64,000 bases of DNA, taken from positions 131,452,792-131,516,791 of the forward strand of contig CM041084.1 of the NCBI GenBank assembly GCA_023079485.1. Direction: 5' to 3'. The notes below the pieces were generated by a model. It was not told the origin of the DNA. It worked only from the letters and a program-made list of their open reading frames with translations, and searched no databases. This stretch comes from Archilochus colubris. Lineage: Eukaryota; Chordata; Aves; Apodiformes; Trochilidae. Made by a program: the position numbers and the translations under genes. Numbering within the stretch: position 1 is the first letter of the stretch; each line of letters opens with the position of its first letter. This document shows positions 47,986-61,735 of this stretch, piece after piece.

Positions 47986-49295
47986 CACAGTTATTTAAAG
48001 CAGCACTTTTGACAACTGAAGACTAAAAAAGAATAATTTATGTTTGAGTTATAAAAGTGTAAGATCACCTCTGAGAAGGAAACAGTTGATTTTTCATTTG
48101 AGAAATAGTGTGATTAGTGTATTGTCTCTACATTTGGATTTTTTTTCTTTAAATAACAGAGACATTCCAAAGGATTTCCTTCCAAAGCATTTCCAAAGCA
48201 TTTGTGTCACTTTTATTCAATCAAAACGTGACTATGAGGCAGAGGAATGCTCTTTGAGAACCCAGATAGAAGGCTGATTGCAATTACTTTTATTTAAAAA
48301 AAAATTAACATTCATAGCATCATCTGCCTTTTACTTTCACAATTACATTCCTAATCAAATAACTTTATTAAAATGAGCCACACATTAGCTAGAATAGTGA
48401 AATTTTGTGGCTATATCATTGAAAATAATGGAGGGCCTAAGTAAAAAGATTAGGAACTAAGAAGTACAATAAAGTTTGTATAAAAGTATGCCTTCATTGC
48501 AAGTAATAGAAAATTAAGAAGTATAATTTCGACTGAATAGTATCTTGAATTAATATTGAATTATATATTACATACCTTTGCTTACAGGCATTTGCTTTAA
48601 AGTTATCACTGATATTTCTGAAGGAAACAAGTAAGTAACCTGTTGCAGGAGATTTTGGAAACAGCTGACAGGGAAAAACATGCTTCCTTCTGATTTAATT
48701 TTTTTACTTGCTGGTCATAATCTGTTATTTTAATTCTTAGATAAAATCCCTGTACAGTGGTAGTTATGAACTTTCAAGGTTTAGATACCTCAGCTTGTGT
48801 TTTGGTTTTCAGGTGTTAATCTTCTTATTCTTAGCTCAATAACCATCATGGGTACAGAGATAAAAAGACCAGTTTTATGGTTAAAATTAGATGCAACTTA
48901 AACTATATGGAAAAATTATTTGCAACAAATGCTGCCCTGTCTGAAAGAGAGGCAAAATCTCCTTCTGCATTCGACAGTGCCTGTTGGTGATAGTGAAATG
49001 TGTTTTATTTCTCTCTATCCCAGAAGTTAGGATGCAGTTGCTGATTGTTTGTCAGAAAACCTGAGCCAACTGAGGCAAAAAGATAATATATACACGTGTT
49101 TATTGTACAGACAGTGTGTTTTTTAAAAGCTGAAGGAGAAAGCAGACTTCAGCAGAGACTCTGATTCCATTATATTCCTGCTAGTGCATCCAAGTCTTCC
49201 TAAGTTTCTTGCACACCATTCAGTGCTAGGAAGAAAAGTTTCCTGAGAGCACTGATGACATTGGAACCTGACCTGGAGTCTGTCAGGCAAGGCGG

Positions 49296-49711
49296 AATCA
49301 TAGACTGATAGAATAGTTTGGGTTGGAAGGGGCCTCTAAAGGTTGTCTAGTCCCACTCCTCTGCAGTAAGCAGGGACACCCTCAACTAGATCAGGCTGCT
49401 CAGAGCCTCAGCAAGCCTCACCTTGAATATCTCCAGGGATGAGACCTCAACAACCTCCCTGGGCAATCTGTCCCATTTTTCCCTTTTCCTAACATCCAAT
49501 CTAAATCTACTCTTCATTGATTTATAACCATTTCCCCTAGTCCCATCACTACAGGACTTGCAACCAGTCCCTTTCCAGCATTTCTGTAGGCCTCCTTCAG
49601 GTACTGGTAGGTGGCTATTAGGTCCCCCCAGAGCCTTCTTTTCTCCAGGCTGAACAACTCCAGCTCCCTCAGCCTGTCTTCAAAGGAGAGGTGTTCCAGC
49701 CCCCTGGTCAG
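49296..49711 (-). mobile_element. CR1 LINE 3' fragment
   Basis: This is a minus-strand CR1 3' end of about 415 bp. The minus-strand protein remnant reads [20 protein letters not shown] and so on through [13 protein letters not shown]. The 3' tail in plus orientation is ATCATAGACTGATAGAAT at 49297. There is a small internal deletion in the 3' half (near 49490). Confidence 0.9.
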
Positions 49712-52700
49712 ACTGAACAACTTGATGTCAATCTTACAGAGTCTACTACAGACCTATAACTCAAATGGGAAAATAGATTTTTTTTTTTACAGGTTTATTT
49801 CCACATAGTCATATAAACACTTAACTTGCTTTGGCTTAACATGATCTGGCTTTTAAAAAATTTTATAAAATTCATGTATATTCTTTAGTTATGGACATGT
49901 GAAACTTAGATACATCAATTTGTGGTTTTCAAGTGACAAGTCTTAAAATGATGTGAAATTATGTAAAATTCAGTGGCCTGGCCTTTGAAGTTTCTGGTAC
50001 TTTCTCTGTTCCTTTGTCTCTGTTGGTGGGTACAAGAAGTTGTTCTTAGGGGAACTATTTTGAACAGCTACAGGTAAATCAAAGCCATGAGCAAAACTGT
50101 TGATAGTTCTGCAGAGGTTAAACCTGAGAAGGAATGATAGGGAACTTCCTCCTTGTTCTGTGCAAATGGATAAAACCTTTAACATTTGTATTTAAGTAAG
50201 TCTCACTGTCAAACAAGACAGAATTTTTTTCTCATTTTACTTCTGTCTTTCTGAATTGATCCTGGGCCCTACCAAGAATTCTGTTGTTTTTAAACCATCT
50301 GTGTTGCAGGTTTGTACCTCCACAGTGCCTTACAGCTGGAATTGCACAAATGTGACAAGTGTACTTATAGAAACCATATGTTGCTGCTCCTCCTCCTCCT
50401 CCTACTGCTGAATTGTTACTATTTGAAATTATCTATTACCCTATTCTTGAAGCTCAGTCTGATGGAGGAAGCACACTCTGAGTCTCATCAAGCTTTTCAA
50501 AGTTTATTACTTTTTTAAGCAAAGAAATATGTTAATTTCTAGATTGCTGATATTTTGAAAAAAACCCCTTTTCTACAGGTATACTCACAAAAGCAATAGA
50601 ACATTTCCTAGACGTAGAATACCTCTGACAGAAGTCTCCTGTACCACCTCTAATTTAGGTTTGTTTTCTGAGATCTCTCTCTGCTGTGGAAAGCTTAATG
50701 ATTTTCCTCAGGTGTTGAGTATCATATTTCTGATTGGGATCTCTAAAAAGTAATTTGGAGAGTTGGCAACTTAGACCTTCCTGTCTTGAGCCACTTGTCC
50801 TAGGATGTTCTTTGATCCTGTTTCTCATGTATCCATTTGTTTAAGCTGCTCTTTTTTATCTTACTGTGTTCAGAGTTAACTCATGTTTCTTTCATCACAA
50901 CAGAGCATACCCCCAGTAGCAGAAGGTGCTTTTAAGGAACATGGCACTGGTTTTCTGACTTCTACTCTTGCAGTTAGATTGCAAGCCATATGGAGTCTCT
51001 GTTAACACATTTAAATACTAAGTGGCTTCTTTTCTCTGTGTTGAAATTACTCAAATTGAATGGCCAAATCACGTTCTCTACTCCAATATGTTACCTAGCT
51101 TTCCATTTTCACTATTTTCAAGAGCGTCAATGTGACATAGAATAGAATGTAGTCAGTATACATACATTTTATTAAAGTTGCAGATTTAAAATTGCCTGAA
51201 ATCCTGAAGACCACATATAGTGCGTGAATCCTACTGGCAGCTTAATTTATTTATAATTTTTTCCCCTTGATTAGGTCTCTTCCCATGTTTTGCTAACCTT
51301 GATGGCTTTACTCTCATCCAAAGATACACTCTGTTCGCCATCATAGTTAAGGAACAGGGAGATTAAACTACACTGTAGTTCAGTTTCATATTAACTTCTG
51401 TGAGCTGCTGAGAGGATGGAGGCAGGGGGAAGAAATAAAGGTTCTTTTTTTGCCTGGTTTCTCATGGGCTGTTCAATGGCATCCTCTTGTATTGTTCAAG
51501 GAAAGGAGGATGTGGCAGTAGGAACTGAGTGCCTCCTTTTCCATCTTCTCTTGTATTTGAAAGTTAACTGGAAAATAAAAACTACTGACACAACAAAGCT
51601 TCAGAATGGTCTTAACACGTTTAATCTAGTGACTATGGGGGGTTTTACATATTCATGTAGTGATTCTTTGCAGTTGTTAACAAGCACCGTACTTGAAGAA
51701 CACGCTCAGATATGTCTTGTGCTTAAGAACAAACAGAAAACTAAATAAAACAGTAAGCCTGAAAAATCTTTTTACACTTACATATCTACTTTATTTATTA
51801 GCTGAGTAACGGTTTATATGTCCAAAAATCTTGTGTATTTTTTTACACACAAGTCAGTGTAAAAGGCACAAACTTTGTCCTTTACATGTACACAATGGTG
51901 TTGTAATTTTTATGGTACAGAAGCTAAAAGTACTTGGTTTGGTTTTAGATAGTACTTCATTTCTGAAAATCATTACAGCTGATTTAGAGAGAGCCTGGTG
52001 GAATTAAAGGGGCTGTCTTACCTTAAAATATTTATGGAAACAACATAACAATATGTACTTTATCATGTCAATATTTTCAGTTTCATTTTTGTCCAAATTA
52101 ATAGAGCTATTTGCAATTCTGGAACCAGAAGATGAAACAGTTCTTGAGCAGTAATTTATATTTGCCACCTGTTGCAATATTCAGAAACCATATCATGTGC
52201 TATTAAGTTCCAAGTGTAGACCTTTATCAAAGGTAGCTCAGCAAATTCCTTGTTTCAGTCCCAGGTGTGTAACAGCACACCCAGGACTCTTTGGACACAG
52301 TTAGACATTATGGCACAGAAGGGGATAGTATAAATGTTTAATTATCTAGATTCAGCTTCAGTGGCTGGAACCCAGTGACTATATATATAAATAATGAAGA
52401 CACTGCTAGTAATAGAGTTAAGCAACAAACGTCCCAAGGGAGTGGTGTTTTGTATTTTTTAGATAGTGCCTTCAGGGAACAGTTTATTGATAGGTTGAGG
52501 AATTAAATGAAAAGGGCCCTGCACCTGGCTTTATATTGCCTGCTTGCTGTTTAGATCTGCTATGTGAAAAAAGAAATTTTATGGCAAATATATCAAACAT
52601 TGGATGCATGGGCGAGACAATGATGAAGCACAGTATGAATGACTTTGTGTAGACCACTTCGTCAGATACTGGACTTCAGTGCATCCATGGAGAAATTTAA

Positions 52701-54485
52701 ATAAATGTGGAAAATACTGTGTGTAAACAGGATGTCATCTCTGAAGTATAGATAAAAGGGTATTTGAAAATTAAAAATTCCTTGGCTTGAATTATTATAA
52801 AGATGCCTTTACTCAGCATCAAGGAGATCCGCAGAACATCCTGGATTTCAGGTAGCTCATTCAATTTCAGTCAATTGATGTGTGCTGATTGTAGTTTTTT
52901 GAGAATTATTTTTGTGTAAAACAAAATAATTCAAGGAATAAATCCCTAGAGTGTTTTTGTACAGAGAAGGTCATAGATGTATCTTTTTAACTGAAGTCAA
53001 AATCTTAGCCACAGGTATACCTCCCACTTCTCTTTAAATGTTTAAACTTCTTGGGCAGCGTTGATCACTGGTGTTCAGGTAACCTGTTCATCTTTCAGTT
53101 TCAGTGTAATTGCTACATAACTTCAGAGTCATGGCCTGGTTAATTAAGCTGTTCTTGCACTCAGAGACTTGCTCATGTGATTATGAAAGATGATATTTGT
53201 TGTTGTTAATGGTTTGGATTTCTTGCAGTTCTAGCTAGGGAATCCATGCTGTCTCTCCAAAAGATGAGAATAGTTTTGCCTCGACTCTATAGATTGGGTT
53301 CAAATGCTTTTTCCTACTGATATGTTCAATTTTCTAGTTGTCTGCATTCAGTATAATTCATTTTTAAACTATGACACCATGATTATTATATATATTTTTT
53401 AAAAAACTGTTTTTGCTCTGTATGTTGGAGGGTAATTTGTATATCTTGCTTAATCTGCTTTCATTTTTTCCAGTTTTATCTAATCCTAGTTTTGTTTTCG
53501 TGTTGTCATGGATATCATTGGGAGAGGCCAAAGAAAACTTCCACTGTAGTGGATGTTTGGCCTCAGTTATTTGGGAAGAAATTAGATATGCTAATAACAA
53601 CACAACAATTGTTTTCTGGCAAAAAAATAGAAAATCTGCTCACAATTGATTCTATAGAACCATACACTAATCTGAAGAGGTAATTAAAAATGTCTACAAA
53701 GTTATCTTTTATTCAAGAGAAAATGCTTTATGGGCCATGTTGCAATGAGATTTTTTTTATGGCAATCTATGTTTCTGGACTCTTTCTAGATTAATATGAT
53801 TGTTTTATAGTTTCTTTTGTTTATCTCAACTGGCTGTTTATAAGAGATGATGAAATAGCTCTGAGCCTGCAACATTAGACTTCTGTAGTTTGATTTTTCC
53901 AAAAGGTTCATAAATTAACGTAGTTACATTTTGTTTTGTAAATAGGATTCTGATACTTCTGTTGTAGTTGTGTCAGGTATTTAAAATTAAAGTGATAACA
54001 TAACTAAGCCTTATTAGGCTTTTCCTTTAATTTTAATTTTACTAGTGTTATTTATTAATCTTTCCTTCTCATATTTAGTATAATACTACCAGCACAAACT
54101 ATCTGGGGATTATTTAAGGTAAAATTCTTGCAAATAAAACACTACCATTTTAAAGTACAGATAAGAAGACATGGCCCTTGTTTTCAATGACCACTAACTA
54201 TGCATTCTTTTATATATGGGTTACCACTCAGGTCAGCATGGGGTTCTGGTAGTTGAAGCTTCCTATAAAGCACAGGTGCTATCTTGAAGGAAGAAAGCCA
54301 TCAACTACCTGGTTCTTTAATGGTACATATCCAGTCCTTAAAATAAATAAATAGTTTTGACTCTGTGTATAAACTGTAGAACATATCTGTGAAGCACATG
54401 TTCATCAGAAATTACCAGCTGTTAGATGTTTTATACCAGAAGTCTCATAAAACTTATGTGATCAGTCACTGTTTCAGGTCTTTCA
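49712..54485. other. AT-rich intron stretch with little recognisable
   Basis: Apart from the trinucleotide tract at 50382-50410 I see no repeat or gene. The open frames here (for example 51416-51748, 110 residues) have no recognisable domain, and no splice or coding pattern supports them. Confidence 0.6.
50382..50410. repeat. CTC/CTG trinucleotide tract
   Basis: TGCTGCTCCTCCTCCTCCTC followed by CTACTGCTG, a short imperfect trinucleotide repeat. Confidence 0.9.
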
Positions 54486-54550
54486 CAGATAGTTTGGGTT
54501 GGAAGGGACCTTTAAGGACTTCTAGTCCAACCCCAGATCTTTATGGCATC
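54486..54550 (-). mobile_element. Very short CR1 3'-end fragment
   Basis: About 65 bp, containing AGTTTGGGTTGGAAGGGACC and TAGTCCAACCCCAGATC, which is the reverse complement of the last part of the CR1 3' UTR. It is probably a severely 5'-truncated insertion. The tail itself is degenerate (TTTCACAGAT). Confidence 0.75.
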
Positions 54551-54694
54551 TTTGGGATAAGTAAGTAAATGAAGAAATAAGAATATAACTAGAGAAGAAT
54601 ATGTTTGAGCCAACTGAGACTAATAGTATAGTAAATCTGCTAAGTAAGTAAGCTCAGTTGTAGTCTTTGATTACGTAAATCAGAGAGGCACTTT

Positions 54695-54745
54695 TAATAA
54701 TTTTTATTATTTTATTTTATTTATTAATAATTTATTACTATTCCA
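54695..54745. repeat. TTATT-rich low-complexity tract
   Basis: Repeated TTATT, TTTTATTTTA and AATAATTTATTA words over about 50 bp. Confidence 0.85.
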
Positions 54746-56558
54746 TATTTCTGCTTAGAGAGAAGTAGAAAAAAGAAACCAAACCAAACTGTTCCAAGAA
54801 TAAAAATAGTTAAAGCATTCTGATTGATGGCTGATGTCCATTGTTGACAGGAATTTTTGCAAATTTGAAAAGATTTCAGGATTTGCACTGTGAAAATTTG
54901 TGCTTCACAGATTTGAAGAAATACTGAAGTACCTTAACTTAGTTTTGTCTATAGAAAAGGTGACACTGTAGTATGAACAATTTCATCAGAAGACAGTAAC
55001 AGAGGGTCTATTAAAATAGTTAGGTATTGGATCAATACAGGGCCTTTAAGCCTTTCAAATACCTAGATTTGAAATCTAAAAGAAAAGGAAAAAGAGATAG
55101 GAATCTTTAATTAAATCTGTCTGACTTCAGAAGTTGTTTATAGAATTTTTGAAGTATTGAGGGAAGACTTCCAAGTTTTTGTTACAACCATTAATTCTTG
55201 GCTCATTGGTGTAATAGTGAAAGCTCTCCAGCTCTAGGAAAGTGTAACATAATGCTGTGTCCTTTATCATAGGATCATGCATGTCATAAAGTTTTTATAG
55301 CTAAGGGTTTGCTTATGCCACAGATCCTCAAAACAGGAGCTGTCTGCTGTGTACAGCAATTATTGGAGGCAGAGCATGCCACCAGGTACAAACTTCCACT
55401 TAACGACTGGAGAAGAACAGGATGGCTTTGTCAGAGAGAAGTAGATCACTTTCTTCACTTTCAAAGGACTTAAACGTGGTTTAGGTCTGGTCCAGAATTG
55501 GAAATGAAAATGTGTTTATGTTCACATCCTGAGCAGATAAAAAATTCTTTCATAAAGAAACCATTGTATCAGGATTTAATATCAACAAAAGTGCCTGTTT
55601 AAACACTTTTTGTTGAAGCTTCAGAAACATTTAACCTAGCTCAATAATAAAGGCTGCACTCAGTGTCTCCACAGACCTCGACTTGCTTCACTCAACATAG
55701 TAGTGTATACTGAAAGATGAAGGGAGAATCAGAAGCCACATGGAAATTACAATAGTAAGATATGCTGGTTTATTAAGATAAATTGATAAGAGCTTCCAGC
55801 TGCGTGCTGGAATTTAATAACTTCACAGCCTATTTGAAAAAGATTTCCTAACAAATTACATAATCTTTGTTAAGCAAACTGCATGTAGTTTCTAAGGCAC
55901 AGACATAGTTTCCAGGACATACTTCTAGAAAGATGATTATTGTGAGAACTTCAAATCCCAGTACAATGTTTGTCAGAACTAAATTATCTTTATAATTAAG
56001 TAATATTCATTGAAAAGTCTGCTAGTTGTTAGCTGCAGACTGAAATCATAGCATGGACACTTTTTAAAAGAGAGATTACTGGCTTATTCAGTTATTTGGG
56101 TTCTTCAAGACACTTAGTCCATGACTTGTTTACTGTTCTTATTCATTCTGTATTCTCACAGTATGAATTTTGAAGGACATGAAGGACTTAAAGAATGATA
56201 CATAAAGAATGTTTTGTTCTGCTTTATACTGTCAATTCACATACTCATTATGCTTTGTCTCCTTTTATCTCTTTCCCCAGAAGAGGGAAGAATACAAAAG
56301 AACAATAAAGTGGGAAGTGGTCATTAAACTGTAGGCATAATTATCTGGGATAAATGTGAAGTAGTATGTAATGGAAGGTGATAATTCTTACTAATAACAC
56401 TTTCAAAACTAATTTATACCAGCAGTGAAGGGGAAGCATTCACCTCACTACCTCAAGTGGCTGCTTGAGGTAGCAGAAGGACTTTGCATATGTGTATTTT
56501 GTAGGTATTTTACAAGAAGAAATAATTACGGATATACAGAGAGTTGTCTATATATTTA

Positions 56559-57092
56559 AAGTGAGGCCACACCTCGAGTACTGTGTCCAGTTCTGGGCCC
56601 CCCAGTTCAGGAAGGATATCGAGGTCCTGGAGCAGGTCCAAAGGAGGGCAACCAGGCTAGTGAAGGGACTCGAGCACAGACCCTATGAGGAGAGGCTGAG
56701 AGAGCTGGGGCTGTTCAGCCTGGAGAAGAGGAGGCTCAGGGGAGACCTCATCGCTGTCTACAGCTCCCTGAAAGGAGGTTGTAACCGGGTGGACGTTGGT
56801 CTCTTTTGCCAGACGACTTTCAACAAGACAAGAGGGCATGGTCTCAAGTTGTGCCAGGGGAAATTTAGGTTAGATATTAGAAAGAATTTCTTTACGGAGA
56901 GGGTGATCAGGCATTGGAATGGGCTGCCCAGTGAAGTAGTGGATTCTCCGTCCCTGGAGATATTTAAAAAGAGACTGGATGTGGCACTCAGTGCCATGGT
57001 CTGGTAACCGCTACGGTGGTAAAAGGGTTGGACTCGATGATCTCTGAGGTCCCGTCCAACCCAGCCAATTCTATGATTCTATGATTCTATGA
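56559..57092 (+). mobile_element. Best-preserved CR1 LINE 3' end in the window
   Basis: This 5'-truncated copy of about 530 bp keeps an uninterrupted RT C-terminal frame from about 56561 to its stop at 57007 ([19 protein letters not shown], then [19 protein letters not shown], then [19 protein letters not shown] and [10 protein letters not shown]). The 3' UTR follows, and the tail has ATTCTATG repeated nearly three times at 57068-57092. The lack of stops and the clean tail suggest it is younger than the others. It lacks the endonuclease and catalytic RT region, so it cannot move by itself. Confidence 0.95.
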
Positions 57093-57137
57093 AATGTAGG
57101 AAATTAAGAAGATATGTTTCCTTAAGAAAAAAGAAAA

Positions 57138-57147
57138 GGGGGGGGGG
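57138..57147. repeat. G tract (10)
   Basis: A run of 10 G inside an A-rich stretch, 45 bp after the tail of the CR1 at 56559-57092. Confidence 0.9.
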
Positions 57148-57504
57148 AATCGTTTGACACTGGAATTAAAAAAATTAGCTTTATTTCAATGCACACAACT
57201 TCTTTTTTTCTCTCATAAAATACTGTTCTATTCAGCATATTAATAATATATACCTGACTGTGTTGTGGCATTATGCCTGTTTCTTTTCTACTCTTATTCT
57301 TTTCTAATTTGAAGTTCATTAAGCTGACATAGTGACTTTCATGTAAAATATATTTTTTTGATCTTACATTTTCTTACTGTTCTGTAGGGTCAACTGTGGC
57401 TGCATTTCATGTAGGCTTAAGATGTGTATCTGTTTTGCATGCAACCTGGTGTAGTTTTTCAGCCTGGATACCTGTGTAGCTGGTTGAGGGAGGTGATTGT
57501 CTCA

Positions 57505-58027
57505 TCCCACACTGCGCTGGTGTGGCCCCACCTTGAGCAGTGTTTGCTGTTCTGAATGCCTCAGTGCATAAGGATACCAAACTATTAGAGGATGTCCAGA
57601 GGAGGGAGGCCAACGTGGTGAAAGGTCTCAAGGGCAAGAATTGTGAGGAATGGCTGAGGTCAGTTGTCTTGTTCAGCTTGGAGAAGAGAAGGCTGAGGGG
57701 TGGCCTCATTGCAGTCTGCAACTTCCTCCCGAGGGGCAGAGGAGAGGTTGATGCTGAGCTCCATTCTGATGAGCAGTGATAGGACATGAGGAAATGGAAT
57801 GAAGTTGAGATTGGATGTTAGGGAAAGGTTCTTTGCTGAGAGTGTTGTTCGTCACTGGAATAAGCTCCCTAAAGAAGCGGTCATGGCACTAAGCCTGTAA
57901 GGTTTCAGGGAGTGTCTGGACAAAGCTCTTATTTATATGGCTTATTTTTGAGTAGTCCTCCAAGGAGAAAGCAGTTGGACTTGATGGTCTTATGGATCCA
58001 TTTCAGGCCAAACATTCTCTATGTTGT
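57505..58027 (+). mobile_element. Diverged CR1 LINE 3' fragment
   Basis: This has the same orientation as the preceding copy, about 410 bp downstream. Recognisable pieces are TGGTGTGGCCCCACCTTGAG (RPHLE), TTCAGCTTGGAGAAGAGAAG (FSLEKR), TTGGATGTTAGGGAAAGGTT, and a tail-like end GGACTTGATGGTCTTATGGA. The frame holds only in pieces (57540-57779). It belongs to a more diverged subfamily than the 56559 copy. Confidence 0.85.
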
Positions 58028-59227
58028 ATTTTCATCTGAACTTTGCAGCTTGCCCCGAGAGCTGTGCTGCTGTGGCTACTTTGTTGCAGTCTAGGCAGCA
58101 AGGTTTTTTTAATTAAAGAACGTTTATTTGGGATTCATCACAGCAGTAACTGCATGTAAGCATCTCGATTTTTCTATTACCATTTTGTTACATTCCATTA
58201 AAGTTGGATCTTTCATTTTTCTCAGACAATTTCAGTAATGAGTGATGAGACACATGATGGAAGTAGTTTAGTTCTTTTGACTTTAATTTAATAGCATCTG
58301 CATACAGACCCCAGGCTTATTGTGGTCCTGTCACATTTTCTCCCTTTTTGGCCTCTTATTGATGCTGGTGTTTTGTCTTGTAGTACTAAATAACCTGTGA
58401 ACATATAGAGCCATTCATCTTCAGGCAGTTTACAAGTGTTAACTAATGGGTATGCTCAGCACCTCTGTGCTCTAGATCATTTGTTATTTTTATTAGGTGG
58501 TTCCTTAATGAAGCTGTGACATTAATACAGAACACAGAGGCATAAATAATATATAATTGAGACTTCCAGGTAATAAAAGTCTCAAAATAAAATCGCTGCA
58601 CATCATTTTTATCAGTTCCTTTGAACGTAAAATTCTTTGAAATAAAACATCTTGGAACGTTTGGGTGATTTCTGTTCTGTGCCAAATCTGGTGTAATACA
58701 GTACTTATTTTGCCTGAATTATTAAAAAATATTTATGAAAATAATAAAGTGTAATAATATCTTCTCAACCAAAACTTACTATTTTCAGATATCTTTGTTA
58801 TAAACTATTAGTATCAATCACTCTGCTTCAGACCTGTTGAAAATTATTTATTCTATTTATCTTACCTTACTCTAGCTGTAGCTAGCTGTTTGTCTTTTTC
58901 TACCAAAAATTAACCTTTCCTTCATCACAGATTTTTTTAATCTGCCAGCACAGTTGCTCTAACAACAGTCTCCACAGAGAGAATTAATTTTTGAGGATTT
59001 AAGGGAACAAGTAGGCAAACCCAGTTGGATTGAGGAATTCAAGGAACTCTCTTGTGTGCTGGGATGGCAAGGGATTACCAGAGTGTAACAATTAGCTGTA
59101 ACTTCTTTGCAGAAGATTAAATGATACAAGACCACCTACAAATTAGTGTTTAAACTGAAACAATGAGGATTAACTGAGAAATTACATAGAAAGGAAAGCT
59201 GTAAGTGACTTCATAGCTGAATTCCTC

Positions 59228-59960
59228 AAACATTAGTACTGGGGAAGATCTTCAATATTTTCACCAGTGTCTTTGGCGTAGAGAACAAAAATGCTGTAAC
59301 TAAAGAGATTGGTGACAAAGTTGAATACTTACCAGTATAAGGGAGCAACAGAATTCTGTATAATAGAGACTCAATTGACCTTGTGAACTCTAGTAGTAAA
59401 TATGAGTATTAAATAGCACTAAGTATAAAATCAGTAATTTAAGAACTACTGGGAATTTCTACTCCTAACTACAGGCCAGGGACTCCAGTGTGGATCAGTC
59501 CTGTTCATCAACCCTCCCTGAATTCTGATTTCTGAATTTCCTGTATTCTGGTTGCTCATCAGAAGCAGTTCTTGCTCCACGCTGTTTTCCTACACTGTGT
59601 GTTGGCATTGTCTGGGAGATGCTGGTTAGAAAAGGCTTAACTGTGCCAAGAAGCATAAGAATAAGCAGGCAATTGTGGGCCAGCACCTGGCCTGTGACAT
59701 GATTATTTGTTGCTAATATAGCCATAGGCTGAAAGAGCTAAAACTATTTGGTCTCGAAAACTGGAAGCAAAGAGGCTGTGATTGCTCTCTACATAAACAG
59801 CAGGCAGCAAACACTGTGGAGAGAAAGGAGATATTTAAACTAAATGACACTGCTACAAGAAGAAATAGAAATAAACTACCTTGGAATGAATAAGCACTGG
59901 AAATTAAAAGGCTTCATTTCCATTGTAGCTGTAGAATGTAGAAAAGCATTTTGACAGATT
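59228..59960 (+). mobile_element. Possible ancient CR1/L3-like LINE remnant
   Basis: Two blocks look like a decayed CR1 read on the plus strand. At 59248-59330 the words ATCTTCAATATTTTCACCAG and GATTGGTGACAAAGTTGAAT recall the NIFIND and FADDTKL coding region. At 59723-59900 the words GGCTGAAAGAGCTAAAACTA and TTGGTCTCGAAAACTGGAAG recall [12 protein letters not shown]. The middle (59431-59722) is not recognised and may be a later insertion. Confidence 0.45.
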
Positions 59961-61448
59961 TTGGCCTCGTTATTTCTAGTTAATTTTAAGATGGAACTTA
60001 TGCAAGTTCCAAGGCTAAAGGAACACTTAGTGGAACTGTATTGCACCATGTTTATTTATGGCAGGTTTATTTCATGCCAAAACCCACGGCACTTGTTTAA
60101 TGAGCCCTCATGGCCCTGTGGAGTACTGTGTGGGCTTACAAGCTGTTTTGAAGCAGTGCTGCAGTATTTGCTGAGATGTAAAGCTCACCAGTGTCTACTA
60201 CGTCCAGATCACACATGGTTTCTCATCAGTAATTTCCTCACTACAAGTCTTTACATCATCTAGATCTTAATGAAATCATAAAAACTCTTGAAGTATGGTC
60301 AGTATGGCATTATGCAGGACTTCTGTGCTATTTCCATTGGCATTGATTGAAGCACTTTGGACTGGACAGAGATGATTTGTGCCTGTGCTACAATGAAAAA
60401 CCAAATAAGTTCCTTTACAGATCTTGAAGAATATAATTTATATGTGAATGGCTTCTTTTTATACAGTATACTTTAGGAAGGATGTGCTCTGTCTTATATT
60501 AACCCACCTAGATTAGTGTTCCAGCTATCTATTTCTGTTCCTACTGTGTATGTTGAGGCCTTTTCCATATTTTTTGAATGTAACTAATCTGTTTTCCTAG
60601 CTAAATGTCTTATTTACTAATTGTACTGTTAGTTGAGGAAAAATGTATGAGGAAAGTTGCCAGTAGATGGCTTAGAGATAATTTGAAAAATCAATACAAG
60701 CGAGATGCACTGTCCATTAGGATGATAATTAAGGCATTAATACAAAAGACTGAGTATTTGTTTTTAAAAATTGTAGTGACTTCTGATATTTTTCTCATGC
60801 TCAAAAGATAGAATCATGTAAACTATATACTGTGTCAAATGCATGCACAATAAACTTGTATTACTTTCCATATGTAATATAAACATGTACTACAAATGTG
60901 TAGCATAGTTACCCTCTCAGTATACAGATTTTTTTTGTACAAATACACATATGCTTTAAAAGATACATAAAAATGTTAGACTCATACCAGATTGTAAGAT
61001 TTCTCACTTTTATTAAGGGCTATGGGAATCTTTTTGTTATTTAATACAGTTTTGGTGGACTGGTATCCACGTGACTTTTGAGGAACTGGTATCCATTACA
61101 GATATATGGCTAGTAAACTTTATAGCAGTTTTGGCATTTGGTTATACAGATTATAACTTGCATGAAAGTTTTTCTTGCATGAAAGAAAAAGCACCATAGC
61201 ACAGACTAGTGGCATAGCAAAATACTGAAAAATTTTTTTTCTAGACTTATAACAGTCACACATTCAGATATTATCTTTGCTCCTGTACTTTAGCACAACT
61301 CCTTAGTACTTTATTAACTAAATGCATTAATGTCACAAGGATGTGACATGAAGGGTGAAACTATCCCACAGGTAGAGTTGAATGAACAGAGCAGAATGGA
61401 TAAATACTAAGATATAACCTATGTCTGGGATAGTGCAGTACTGGAATA

Positions 61449-61735
61449 GCATAGTGCAACGTAACATAGCATAGCATAGAATATAATAGAATAGAAGAAT
61501 AATTTCAGTCTGAGAGACTTCCAGTGATCACTTAGTCCAACTGCCTGATCAATTCAGGGCTTACCAAAAGTTAAGGAATACCACTAAGGGCATTGTCAAA
61601 ATACCTTTTACACACTGTCAGGCCTGGGACACTGAGCACCTCTCCAGGAAGCCTGTTACAGTGTTCAACCACTCTCTCCTTAAAGAAATGCTTCCTAATG
61701 TACAGTCTAAGCCTTCCTGATCTACAATCTCTTTA
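61449..61735 (-). mobile_element. CR1 LINE 3' fragment with expanded tail
   Basis: The plus-strand start has repeats of the AGCATAGCATAGAATA and ATAGAATAGAAG type, which look like an expanded CR1 tail read in reverse. Then comes CTTCCAGTGATCACTTAGTC and, near 61640, CTCTCCAGGAAGCCTGTTAC, which corresponds to the NRL/P segment. The copy ends about 61735. The subfamily differs from those at 44-47 kb. Confidence 0.8.

Noticed and set aside
57407..57787. 126-residue minus-strand open frame
   Set aside because: It is the antisense of the diverged CR1 copy at 57505-58027.
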